Positions 16,529 to 23,862 are shown, numbered from the stretch's first letter. The stretch: 25,371 nt of DNA from CAZPWQ01 sp964590495 (GCA_964590495.1 CAZPWQ010000048.1:1-25371), one strand, 5' to 3'. Numbers and translations are program-made. Notes: generated by a model from the letters alone, not told the origin.

Positions 16529-16668
16529 GAGACCTTCGCAAAACCCGTGTCACCCTGAATTCATTTCAGGGTCTGCTGCAAAAAATTTAGCTAGCAGCTT
16601 TTAAATATACATCAGCTACAGATGCTGAAACAAGTTCAGCATGACATGGTAGGTTTTGCAAAGGCCTC
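16529..16668. mobile_element. 140-bp MITE-like non-coding element
   Basis: The ends are imperfect terminal inverted repeats: the first 17 bases, GAGACCTTCGCAAAACC, match the reverse complement of the last 17 at 15 positions. Inside are two shorter hairpins, CCCTGAA...TTCAGGG near 16552 and GCTGAA...TTCAGC near 16624. It encodes nothing. Similar end and hairpin sequences are, to my knowledge, common intergenic repeats in Bacteroidota-type genomes. A target duplication is not clear. Confidence 0.65.
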
Positions 16669-16766
16669 AATTAAACATAATTAATTGCTCCTGTACTTGT
16701 GAGACATCAGGGCTAATTGTAAGTTCATCCCCAAAATTAACAGGAAGTTTACCATACGCAATAAAA

Positions 16767-17021
16767 ATGTCTAAAGAATTAGATGAATCTGATTACGAAG
16801 CTTATGAACAGGATCTTGAGCTGTTAGTCGATACTCTCCGCCAGTGTTTCAATTCCGAACGCGCGCGATATAATGTCGCGGGTCATCAAAATATTTTATA
16901 TATCGAAATCGAAGGCCTTGAGGAACTTACGGCGGAGGAAATTAAAGAAGTGGCGGAACCTGTATTGGATGAACTTGATATGGATTTCGATGAAGTTTCC
17001 CTTTTGCCTTATAAGAGTTAA
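16767..17021 (+). CDS. Small acidic hypothetical protein (84 aa)
   Basis: I do not recognise the family. The start is placed at ATG 16767; an in-frame ATG at 16656 would begin inside the MITE-like element and adds a Cys/Ser-rich segment unlike the rest. The 84-residue product is very acidic, with many Asp and Glu. It has a predicted helix (9-30), a central strand (QNILYIEIEGLEEL) and a second helix (55-70), so a small α/β fold is likely. There is no signal peptide, membrane segment or cysteine cluster (one Cys). Codon bias and the regular amphipathic pattern suggest a real gene. It is a single-gene unit between anmK and the toxin-antitoxin pair. Confidence 0.65.
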   Translation: MSKELDESDYEAYEQDLELLVDTLRQCFNSERARYNVAGHQNILYIEIEGLEELTAEEIKEVAEPVLDELDMDFDEVSLLPYKS

Positions 17022-17161
17022 TCTTGAAAAGGAGTTTGATTAAGAGAATTCCTCCACTCGAAAAGCTGTGAGAAGTATTTTCACAAAATTAGGTGGATTT
17101 AATTAGAAGTATGAATCTTACGTGTTAAGGTTCATAGTGTTACCTCCACACTATAGGCGGA

Positions 17162-17197
17162 ACAGAGATTTGTATACTTTGTTCTAGTATACTCTGT
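17162..17197 (-). terminator. Hairpin just after the antitoxin gene
   Basis: GTATAC arms (17172-17177, 17187-17192) plus outer ACAGAG/CTCTGT pairs with a short bulge form a hairpin two bases past the antitoxin stop at 17199. No T-run follows on the minus strand, so termination is only possible, not clear. Confidence 0.35.
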
Positions 17198-17198
17198 A

Positions 17199-17531
17199 CT
17201 AAGCTGGTTCTGCACTATTGGCTTTCTCAAATGCAGAGTTTATTTGGGATTGTGGGACATTTAATACATAAAGAGCTCTGAGGATTTTATCTATTGTAAC
17301 ACTGGAATCACCTTGTTCCATAAGAGCAACTCTAGATTGAGTTGTATCTAATTTTAAGCCCAAATCCTCTTGAGTTATTCCTTTTTGCTTTCGAGTTTTT
17401 TTTAATAGCCGGCTTAGACTCAGCTTACTATCTATATATCGGAGCTCGTCATCTGTTAAATCCAAAAATTCTTGAGTCGATCCAATTTTCCAACCAGCAT
17501 CTTCCAGCTTCTTTCTTTTTTCTTTATCCAT
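17199..17531 (-). CDS. HigA-type XRE antitoxin
   Basis: This 110-residue protein has an N-terminal arm (1-37) that includes DAGWKIGSTQEFLDLTDDE, a form common in antitoxins paired with RelE/HigB-like toxins. A Cro/C1-type helix-turn-helix follows (about 38-92; the motif region is KGITQEDLGLKLDTTQSRVALMEQG taken across 50-74, with recognition helix TTQSRVALME). The likely role is to neutralise the toxin encoded 43 bases upstream and to repress the shared promoter. Toxin-before-antitoxin order is the HigBA arrangement. The pair is markedly more AT-rich than anmK or the threonine genes, suggesting horizontal acquisition. Confidence 0.82.
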   Translation of the reverse strand: MDKEKRKKLEDAGWKIGSTQEFLDLTDDELRYIDSKLSLSRLLKKTRKQKGITQEDLGLKLDTTQSRVALMEQGDSSVTIDKILRALYVLNVPQSQINSAFEKANSAEPA

Positions 17532-17574
17532 AATGATTAATCTAATTATTAAAAATTTAATAATTCTGGATTGC

Positions 17575-17907
17575 CTATTCTAAAGTCTTAAACCTCTTTT
17601 TAGAATTTTTAATTACCTTTTGAGGTGTTTTATTAGATTTCTTTTTAAAAACCTCCCCAATAGCTATCATATCATCAGTTATTTTATAAATAATTCTCCA
17701 AGTGACGTTTTTATCATTTATTCTTAACTCATGGCAATTGTTCCCAATTGAAGGCATTGGCCTTGAATGGGGCATTTCTAACTTTTCTCCTTGTTGCAAC
17801 TTCCTTAGATGATGTCCAGCTTCTATTCTTGCATCTTCTGAAAACGGAGGAGTTTTTATTTCTCCTTCTATCCAAACAAGATGTTTATTATTTCTATTAT
17901 TTGCCAT
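17575..17907 (-). CDS. RelE/HigB-like (Gp49 family) toxin
   Basis: This 110-residue basic protein resembles phage-derived Gp49/HigB toxins of the RelE superfamily, which are ribosome-dependent mRNA endoribonucleases. Family features are GHHLRKLQQGEKLEMP (31-46), the MPSIG turn, CHELRI, WRIIYKI (70-76) and FKKKSNKTP (87-95), followed by a basic C-terminal helix. Candidate active-site residues are the Arg/Lys set around Arg62, Arg71 and Lys88-90; I cannot assign them exactly. It is the first gene of a two-gene operon with the XRE antitoxin, 43 bases apart. Start ATG at 17907 follows a TATAAT-like box about ten bases away, suggesting a very short leader. The function comes from family likeness and gene order; activity is not shown. 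Confidence 0.8.
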   Translation of the reverse strand: MANNRNNKHLVWIEGEIKTPPFSEDARIEAGHHLRKLQQGEKLEMPHSRPMPSIGNNCHELRINDKNVTWRIIYKITDDMIAIGEVFKKKSNKTPQKVIKNSKKRFKTLE

Positions 17908-17917
17908 TGCGCTATGT

Positions 17918-17948
17918 ATTATAACAAAAATATATCATTAATAGTATA
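17918..17948 (-). promoter_or_regulatory. Candidate promoter/operator of the toxin-antitoxin operon
   Basis: On the minus strand TATAAT (17923-17918) precedes the toxin ATG by about ten bases. The upstream 17931-17948 segment is an imperfect AT-rich palindrome, symmetric at 14 of 18 positions, and a possible antitoxin binding site. AT-richness makes chance matches likely. Confidence 0.3.
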
Positions 17949-18442
17949 TTTTAAATTGGAATGTAGTTTGAGAATTTGAATGGTCCTATAAAGACTAGTT
18001 ACTATTTTACTTCTTAATTGATAAAATCTTTTCCCTCTAAAGGCTGATCTCACCCATAAAATCCAGGATAATTTTTTAGGTGTAGTATTGCAGGTGAAGA
18101 AAGCACTTAATGATCAGGCAATAAAACTCCCCTAAAAAAAGGTGCGACTTTAGCCGCGGGGAGTTGTTTTCAAGAGAATAGCTAAAACTTCAACATCGGG
18201 CATTTTTTTCAATAAAAATATTCAAGTTGTATCCAAATTTGGTCTCTTTGACAAAGATGATCCAACAACCCCCTTTAATTCCCCCTTTGCTAAGGGGGAT
18301 TTTTCGGCCGGTTCAAAAAATTTCAATATGTCTAATCTTAATATTACAAAAGGCTTCCCCGGTGAAGAAGCAAATTTTATAACACCAGGATACTTCATAT
18401 CTTACAAGCATCTGAATTTTAAAACGTCTAACATTTGACATC
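17949..18442. other. Non-coding, repeat-bearing region upstream of the threonine synthase fusion
   Basis: There is no well-supported gene. It contains an 8-bp stem (18125-18132 with 18158-18165; interior with a smaller GCGAC/GCCGC hairpin) and the CCCCCTT hairpin described separately. A 36-codon frame at 18328-18438 stops four bases before the next gene. I see no convincing riboswitch. Confidence 0.5.
18281..18305 (+). terminator. CCCCCTT...AAGGGGG hairpin with T-run
   Basis: A seven-base arm (18281-18287) pairs with 18292-18298 across TGCT, followed by ATTTTT. This is a widespread dispersed repeat form. It sits about 140 bases before the threonine synthase start, so it may insulate or attenuate rather than end an upstream gene; no plus-strand gene ends nearby. 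Confidence 0.5.
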
Positions 18443-20146
18443 ATGAGAAGTACAAACAGCGGTTATGAAATGCGGTGTGTGGCCCATGGCCACCTGAACT
18501 CCGAAGAAGAAACGACCACCTACTGTACGGAATGCGACAGTGTGTTGCGCATCCACTATAATGAAGCTCTCCCTTACATCCAATACCCGCTGAATGAAAT
18601 AAAGCCCGATCCGCTCAAAACCCATCCCTCCGCTTTAAAAAAACTGAAACGACTTTCCGAGACCTATGATGCCGACCTGTATGCTAAACTTGAGTTCGAG
18701 CATCCGACCGGATGCTTCAAAGACCGCGGCAGTTATATTGAAGTTCAAAAAGCGCTGGAGCTGAATGCCGATGCTATCTGTCTGGCATCAACCGGCAATA
18801 TGGCCGCTTCCGTCGCTGCCTATGCGTGTTATTTCAGGATCCCCTGCTTTGTTTTCGTACCAGAAAAAACCACCGATGCTAAAATCGCCCAGGCAACGAT
18901 TTATGATGCGAATATCATCCGCATAAAAGGTGATTTCAGCACCTGTGAAGCGTTATGCCGGAAATTTGCCAAATCGGGCAACTACTATCTGGCCGGCGAT
19001 TATGTTTTCCGGGAAGAGGGACAAAAGTCGTTTGCCTACGAGCTTGTCGAGCAGGGCGGTGATGATTTCGATTATATTTTTGTGCCCGTGGGATGCGGTA
19101 CCAATTTCGCTGCCATATGGAAAGGTTTTTCAGAGCTGAAAGCATCGGGACGTATTGAAAAATTGCCGAAGATGGTTGCTATTCAGCCCGAACAAAGTTC
19201 GCCGGTCGTGGAAGGTATTTTCAAGAAAGAAAAGATTATCAAAAAACAGGTAAACACCTTGGCACAGTCGGTTGCCGCTTCCGACCCGGTGGATTTTCAC
19301 AAGGTTTTGCTCGGAATTGAAGAGTCGGACGGTGAAGCTTTTACCGTATCCGAGGATGAAATCCTGCAATCGCTTAAGGAGATGGCCGTGGAAGAGGGTC
19401 ATTTTACCGAACCCGCCTGTGCCCTGCCACTGGCTTCTTTTAAGAACAATATTGACAGGTTTAAAGGCAAGAAGTCTGTTTTTATACTCACCGGGGCTGG
19501 ATTAAAGGATACCAAGGTAGTAGCCAAACACTCCCTGTCGTCGCCGGTTCTTTCTCCCGACCTGGATAAGGTAACGAGCTATATCAGTTCCGGCTTTATA
19601 GAGATGCAGAAGAATTCGTGGGGAAAATCCCGCGACACGTTCATGGCTAATGTCAAAATGGACGAGGATCACGAGCAGCTTTACAATGATTATTTAAGGA
19701 AAATCAATAAGAAGGGAAAAACACTAAGCAATAATGAGATAGAGGTACTGCAGTCACTGATCTTTAATGAAGACCTGGACCTGGAGTATCCCGCCGAGGT
19801 ACTCGATTATAAAGTGACGATGCGAAAACACGGTCTTGTCCACGCTACTGTCAAGCTTGATATTGACGGGGAAAAAGTTATTTCTGAAGCAAAGGGTGTT
19901 GGACCGGTTGATGCTGTTCTCTCGGCAATGAAGTCGGAAACCGACAGCCTGTTCCCTCTTGAAGTGAAGAATCATGAGGTGGAAATTCTGAGTCCGGATA
20001 CCGACTCGCTGGTTGTCGTTACACTGACGCTTGTTAATGGTGACCATGAATGGGTCTCCAAAGGTGCCTCACCCGACACGCTGGAAGCGGTTATTCAGGC
20101 TTTTATCAAAGGACTGGCAATTGCCATGAAATCGGCTATTGCGTGA
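18443..20146 (+). CDS. Threonine-synthase-like PLP enzyme fused to a LeuA-type allosteric domain
   Basis: A 567-residue cytoplasmic protein. Residues 10-35 form a zinc-ribbon-like start (Cys12, His15, Cys28, Cys31), as in thermophile-type threonine synthases. The fold-type II PLP catalytic domain (about 45-365) has HPTGCFKDRGS with Schiff-base Lys93, the ASTGNMAAS loop (115-123) and the phosphate-binding GCGTN (217-221). The PTGxFKDRG form fits threonine synthase (O-phosphohomoserine to threonine) better than threonine dehydratase. After a linker, residues about 430-567 match the C-terminal regulatory domain of 2-isopropylmalate/citramalate synthases: AKGVGPVDAVLSAMK (483-497) and SKGASPDTLEAVIQAFIKGL (539-558). 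In LeuA that domain binds leucine, in CimA isoleucine. I infer feedback control by a branched-chain amino acid or threonine. It converges on thrC of the thrABC operon, so this genome region has two threonine synthases of different classes. Confidence 0.87.
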   Translation: MRSTNSGYEMRCVAHGHLNSEEETTTYCTECDSVLRIHYNEALPYIQYPLNEIKPDPLKTHPSALKKLKRLSETYDADLYAKLEFEHPTGCFKDRGSYIEVQKALELNADAICLASTGNMAASVAAYACYFRIPCFVFVPEKTTDAKIAQATIYDANIIRIKGDFSTCEALCRKFAKSGNYYLAGDYVFREEGQKSFAYELVEQGGDDFDYIFVPVGCGTNFAAIWKGFSELKASGRIEKLPKMVAIQPEQSSPVVEGIFKKEKIIKKQVNTLAQSVAASDPVDFHKVLLGIEESDGEAFTVSEDEILQSLKEMAVEEGHFTEPACALPLASFKNNIDRFKGKKSVFILTGAGLKDTKVVAKHSLSSPVLSPDLDKVTSYISSGFIEMQKNSWGKSRDTFMANVKMDEDHEQLYNDYLRKINKKGKTLSNNEIEVLQSLIFNEDLDLEYPAEVLDYKVTMRKHGLVHATVKLDIDGEKVISEAKGVGPVDAVLSAMKSETDSLFPLEVKNHEVEILSPDTDSLVVVTLTLVNGDHEWVSKGASPDTLEAVIQAFIKGLAIAMKSAIA

Positions 20147-20167
20147 AAAACTGCTAACATAATCAAA

Positions 20168-20375
20168 CTCGTGCCGAACCTCCGGTTCGGTACGACGGAG
20201 AGCTGCCACCTCCGGTGGCCGGTTACTTATTTTACCCATTATTCCTGTATCGGCTGGAAATGTATTCAGCAATGCATAGATTCTGTTAATTGCATATCAT
20301 TCATCAGCCTTCCGTGACCGGAGGTCAAGGCTTTTACGTTCCGCACCGGAGGTACGGAACGAGGAGAGTTGGAGG
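20168..20375 (+). repeat. ~207-bp direct repeat flanking the RAYT, left copy
   Basis: Matches 21251-21456 over its full length with only scattered differences (about 90% or better by eye). It contains a tail module (hairpins 20171-20193 and 20205-20219), a ~95-base unique-looking linker with GTATTCAGCAATGCATAG, and a head module (hairpins 20315-20327 and 20337-20361). Confidence 0.88.
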
Positions 20376-20481
20376 CAGGGCCGAGGTTTGATATCTATGG
20401 TAACATGATATTCTAAACTCTCCCTTCATTCTCGTGCCGAACCTCTGGTTCGGTACGCCGGGAGCTGCCACCTCTGGTGGC
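20315..20481. repeat. BIME-like inverted pair of double-hairpin modules, copy A
   Basis: The head module has TGACC-GGA-GGTCA (20315-20327) and an 11-bp hairpin (20337-20361). The tail module is its inverted counterpart: GTGCCGAACC-TCT-GGTTCGGTAC (20434-20456) and GCCACC-TCT-GGTGGC (20467-20481). All hairpins share CC-(3-nt loop)-GG apices with GGA or its complement TCC/TCT as loop. The tail ends two bases before the transposase stop codon. Confidence 0.87.
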
Positions 20482-20483
20482 GG

Positions 20484-21020
20484 TTATATGTGGTGAAGCG
20501 TGACGGGAATTAAAGCTTTCATTCCAAGATAATTCCGCGCTGATGAATATCTCCAATCTTCTACTTTATCTACATATCCCCTCTTTACTGGATTCATATG
20601 CATGTATTCCAACTTTTGAATCATCATCTGATCATTAATTATCTGTTTGGGATGAAACCCATCCTCCCACACCTGATAAATAGATCTGGTGTTTTTATGC
20701 TCTTTATGTTCTTTAAAGAACCTTAAAATTCTCGTACTACCGTTAGTTTTTAAATATTCTATACTCTTTCTTGCTGCAAACGATTTGAATAACCTGATTT
20801 TATCTGACAATTGGTCGGCAGAAGCCAAAAAATGAATATGATTTTCCATGATAACATATCCATATAAATTAACTTCCCGTTTGTTCTGTAAGAAGACAAA
20901 CCCTTCTAAAATAATTTGGGCGACTTCAGGAACTGAAAACAGCGGATATTCCCTGAGAATAGATGAAGTAAAGAAATATGGATAAATTTCTTCGTATATC
21001 TTATACCGGCTTCGCCCCAT
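20484..21020 (-). CDS. REP-associated tyrosine transposase (RAYT, Y1 family)
   Basis: This 178-residue protein of the IS200/IS605-related Y1 HUH superfamily contains the metal-binding HUH motif ENHIHFL with His61 and His63. The catalytic tyrosine is probably Tyr139 in KLEYMHMNPVKRGYV, by alignment to Tyr115 of E. coli TnpA-REP (from memory). The C-terminal DWRYSSARNY is also typical. RAYTs cut and join single-stranded REP hairpins and are thought to spread REP/BIME sequences. The gene context is exactly that: hairpin modules abut its stop and lie about 110 bases upstream of its start, and ~207-bp direct repeats flank the whole unit. The gene is intact, AT-rich compared with neighbours, and sits between convergent threonine synthase genes. 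There are no terminal inverted repeats or second transposon gene of an ordinary insertion sequence. Confidence 0.92.
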   Translation of the reverse strand: MGRSRYKIYEEIYPYFFTSSILREYPLFSVPEVAQIILEGFVFLQNKREVNLYGYVIMENHIHFLASADQLSDKIRLFKSFAARKSIEYLKTNGSTRILRFFKEHKEHKNTRSIYQVWEDGFHPKQIINDQMMIQKLEYMHMNPVKRGYVDKVEDWRYSSARNYLGMKALIPVTLHHI

Positions 21021-21129
21021 AGACTCAATTCTACATTATATATTATTATTTAGTAGTAAGTCCGATACAACTTCTAATCCTTACAATTTTTTTACCAGGC
21101 GTCTGAATTTCCGACCAAAACACTATTCT

Positions 21130-21301
21130 TGACCGGAGGTCAAGGCTTTTGCATTCCGCACCGGAGGTGCGGAACGAGAGGTGTTGGAGGTGCGGAACGA
21201 GGAGTGAAGGTAGGTAGGCGATGGAATTCACTTCCTTCACACTCACCGCACTCGTGCCGAACCTCTGGTTCGGTACGACGGGAGCTGCCACCTCCGGTGG
21301 C
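21130..21301. repeat. BIME-like inverted pair of double-hairpin modules, copy B1
   Basis: The head hairpins are 21130-21142 and 21154-21174 (nine perfect pairs). The spacer 21175-21250 has GAGTGAAGG...CCTTCACACTC pairing. The tail hairpins are 21254-21276 and 21287-21301. Compared with copy A, the stems change by paired substitutions in places (GCACC/GGTGC against GCACC/GGTAC). Confidence 0.87.
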
Positions 21302-21456
21302 CGGTTACTTATTTTGCCCACATTACGGAGTCGGCTGGATATGTATTCAGCAATGCATAGATTCTGTTAATTGAATATCATTCATCAGCCTTCCGTGACC
21401 GGAGGTCAAGGCTTTTACGTTCCGCACCGGAGGTACGGAACGAGGAGAGTTGGAGG
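21251..21456 (+). repeat. ~207-bp direct repeat flanking the RAYT, right copy
   Basis: Counterpart of 20168-20375. It starts at the tail module of copy B1, runs through the same linker, and ends in the head module of copy B2. Confidence 0.88.
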
Positions 21457-21567
21457 TGCGGAACGAGGAGTGAAGGTAGGTAGGCGATGGAATTTTCTCC
21501 CTTCACACTCACCGCACTCGTGCCGAACCTCTGGTTCGGTACGACGGGAGCTGCCACCTCCGGTGGC
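21396..21567. repeat. BIME-like inverted pair of double-hairpin modules, copy B2
   Basis: The head hairpins are 21396-21408 and 21418-21442; the tail hairpins are 21520-21542 and 21553-21567. The spacer is nearly identical to that of B1. It ends 33 bases before the thrC stop, so it can serve as a 3' end structure for the thrABC transcript. Confidence 0.87.
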
Positions 21568-21600
21568 GGTTTGAGATAAGTCAGAACCAACGCCCACAGG

Positions 21601-22917
21601 TTAATTTGAATACCTTTCCAGCAAAAATTCTTTGAACGTGGCAAAGTCAGATGACATATCTACACTTTTCTTTTCCCGGTCCAGGGCTGACTGCAGGGCC
21701 TCGGGAAGTTTCATTTTCTCATCAATCAGCGGCTCTACAATATCTGAAAACTTAGCGGGATGTGCTGTCGAAAGGATAACAACCGGTGCATCCGTCCCCT
21801 GCTCTTTCCTGTACTTTGCGGCTGCCAGGTAACCGACGGCCGTATGGGGATCAAGCAGGTAATCAAAATCACTGTAGACTTCTTTGATCGTACTTCTCGT
21901 CTCATCATCATCAAAAGACGCCGCCCAAAGGTGTCTGCCCAGATCCTGCTGACCGGGATAAAGCTTCCGGATACGCTCCAGGTTGCTTGGGTCTCCCACA
22001 TCCATCGCGCTGGAAATCGTTCGTTTGGAAGGCTTCGGCGAGAAATCGCCATCCTCCAGGAAGCGAGGGACCACATCATTGATATTCGTTCCCGCTATAA
22101 AGCGTCGCGCCGGCATTCCTGTTTTCGCTGCCATCATGCCGGCCGTCAGGTTACCGAAATTCCCGCTGGGGACACAGAAATGGACCGAACCTTCAAATTC
22201 AAGCTGAGCCAGTGCCCTTCCGTAATAAAACATCTGGGGAAGCAACCGGGCTATATTAATCGAATTGGCTGAACTGAGCGTAATCTCACGTCTCAGGTTA
22301 TCGTCGGTAAACGCTTTCTTTACCAGCTGTTGACAGTCATCAAACGTACCCTGAACTTCAAGCGCGGTGACGTTTCCCCCGATGGTGGTCAATTGCTGTT
22401 CCTGCAGCTTGCTCACTTTACCGGCCGGATAAAGCAGGCATACCTCCACTCCTTTCACCCCCTCAAAAGCTTTTCCGACCGCACTTCCCGTATCGCCGGA
22501 GGTAGCAACGAGAATTACAATCTTTTGATCCTTTTTTTCAGCCTCATAACTCATCATCCGGGCCATGAAACGGGCGCCGAAATCTTTAAAAGCAAGCGTG
22601 GGGCCATGAAAAAGCTCCAGAACATAGGTCTGGTCATACAGATGCACAAGAGGAGCATCAAAGGTGAAGGCATCATTCACCAGCCGGCCCAGTTCCTCTA
22701 TGGATATTTGCGGAATAAAAGTATGGGCAATTTCCGTACCTATCTCTGACAGCGATTTACCGCTGATATCCGCCCAAAGTCCCCTGCTCAAATCCGGCCA
22801 TCGACCGGGGATGTACAATCCTCCGTCGCCTGCCAGTCCTTTTTTCATTGCCGAAAGAAATGTGGCGGGTTCTGTCTTTCCCGCAGTGCTTATATATCTT
22901 ATCTCAGTCTCTGACAT
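21601..22917 (-). CDS. thrC: Threonine synthase
   Basis: ThrC (438 residues) converts O-phosphohomoserine to threonine with PLP. It is the E. coli/yeast-like class: the N-terminal domain has TAGKTEPATFLSAMKKGLA and GDGGLYIP. The Schiff-base lysine is in HGPTLAFKDFG (Lys111), followed by ATSGDTGSA (phosphate/PLP loop), SANSINIARLLPQ and PSGNFGNLTAG. Length is usual. The ATG at 22917 is chosen over an in-frame TTG at 22920. It overlaps the thrB end by 14 bases, showing translational coupling. It is the last gene of a minus-strand thrA-thrB-thrC operon and faces the unrelated-class threonine synthase fusion ending at 20146, with the RAYT/REP region between them. Confidence 0.96.
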   Translation of the reverse strand: MSETEIRYISTAGKTEPATFLSAMKKGLAGDGGLYIPGRWPDLSRGLWADISGKSLSEIGTEIAHTFIPQISIEELGRLVNDAFTFDAPLVHLYDQTYVLELFHGPTLAFKDFGARFMARMMSYEAEKKDQKIVILVATSGDTGSAVGKAFEGVKGVEVCLLYPAGKVSKLQEQQLTTIGGNVTALEVQGTFDDCQQLVKKAFTDDNLRREITLSSANSINIARLLPQMFYYGRALAQLEFEGSVHFCVPSGNFGNLTAGMMAAKTGMPARRFIAGTNINDVVPRFLEDGDFSPKPSKRTISSAMDVGDPSNLERIRKLYPGQQDLGRHLWAASFDDDETRSTIKEVYSDFDYLLDPHTAVGYLAAAKYRKEQGTDAPVVILSTAHPAKFSDIVEPLIDEKMKLPEALQSALDREKKSVDMSSDFATFKEFLLERYSN

Positions 22918-23860
22918 CAATTATTTCTGCTCCGCTGTTATTAATTTCCGATACGAATTTATCTGCCGGCAAACCGATGCTGTCGAGCTCTGTGTTCATC
23001 GCCTTCACCGCCTTCTGAGCCGTTTCCCTGTCCGGCGTCAGCGCAAAAATGGACGGCCCGGATCCGGAAATACCCGCTCCGATCGCCCCGTTGCCGAGAG
23101 CGGCTTTCTTGACTGCATCATATCCGGGAATAAGAACAGAACGTATCGGTTCAATAATTACATCCTCCATCGACCGTGACATAAGATCCATATCCTTGTT
23201 GATCAGTCCGGCCACAAGCCCTCCGACATTTCCCCACTGGGTTACTGCCCGGGCCAGTGATATTTCCTTGCGCAGGATCTTGCGCGTATCGCCGGTCTTG
23301 ATTTCGATCTGCGGCCGGACGATTGCGGCATGAAGAGTTTCGGGATACGGGAGGTTGAAAATATCCAGCGGATCGGAGCTGCGAATAAAGACAAAGCCAC
23401 CCAGCAGCGAGGGACCCACATTGTCATAATGAGCCGTACCGCAGGCAACACGCTCCCCTTCGGCTGCAAAAGGCAGCAGTTCTTTGCGACTCAGCGGATT
23501 CCCAAGCAGGTGATTTGCGGCCAACACAGCGCCGGCAGAACTTGCCGCACTCGATCCGAGTCCGCTGCCCAGCGGCATCTGCTTGTGGATCTCTATCTCT
23601 AGTCCGGCGTCAAATCCGAGATGTTTAAATAAAGCCTTGACCGCCACACTGGCTGTATTTTTGTCGGGGTCGACGGGGAGCAATCCCTCATCACCGGAAA
23701 TCAGCCGGATGGAAACTTCCTTCGAGTCATTCGCCCGTACGACTATTTCGTCACCGGGATTGGCCAGCGCAAAACCCATAACATCGAAACCACAACTTAC
23801 ATTGGCAACGGTAGCCGGCGCAAATACCCGTACTTCCCTGTGTTTAAAAGATAATCCCAT
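22904..23860 (-). CDS. thrB: Homoserine kinase
   Basis: ThrB (318 residues) is a GHMP-superfamily kinase that phosphorylates homoserine. It shows the N-terminal VFAPATVANVSCGFDVMGFA segment, the ATP-binding motif PLGSGLGSSAASSAG (96-110) and the C-terminal GAGISGSGPSIFAL motif 3 near residue 265. GTAHYDNVGPSLLGG (141-155) is also characteristic. The start lies two bases after the thrA stop, and its end overlaps the thrC start by 14 bases, so the three genes are one transcription and translation unit. No odd residues were noted. Confidence 0.96.
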   Translation of the reverse strand: MGLSFKHREVRVFAPATVANVSCGFDVMGFALANPGDEIVVRANDSKEVSIRLISGDEGLLPVDPDKNTASVAVKALFKHLGFDAGLEIEIHKQMPLGSGLGSSAASSAGAVLAANHLLGNPLSRKELLPFAAEGERVACGTAHYDNVGPSLLGGFVFIRSSDPLDIFNLPYPETLHAAIVRPQIEIKTGDTRKILRKEISLARAVTQWGNVGGLVAGLINKDMDLMSRSMEDVIIEPIRSVLIPGYDAVKKAALGNGAIGAGISGSGPSIFALTPDRETAQKAVKAMNTELDSIGLPADKFVSEINNSGAEIIDVRD

Positions 23861-23862
23861 AG

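Noticed and set aside
16656..16766. N-terminal extension of the small acidic protein
   Set aside because: It begins inside the MITE-like element and its composition (Cys, Ser, Pro) is unlike the body of the protein.
21129..21574. Frames encoding repeated CGTRGVGGAERGVKVGRR-like peptides
   Set aside because: They are translations of the hairpin modules, present on both strands, and not genes.
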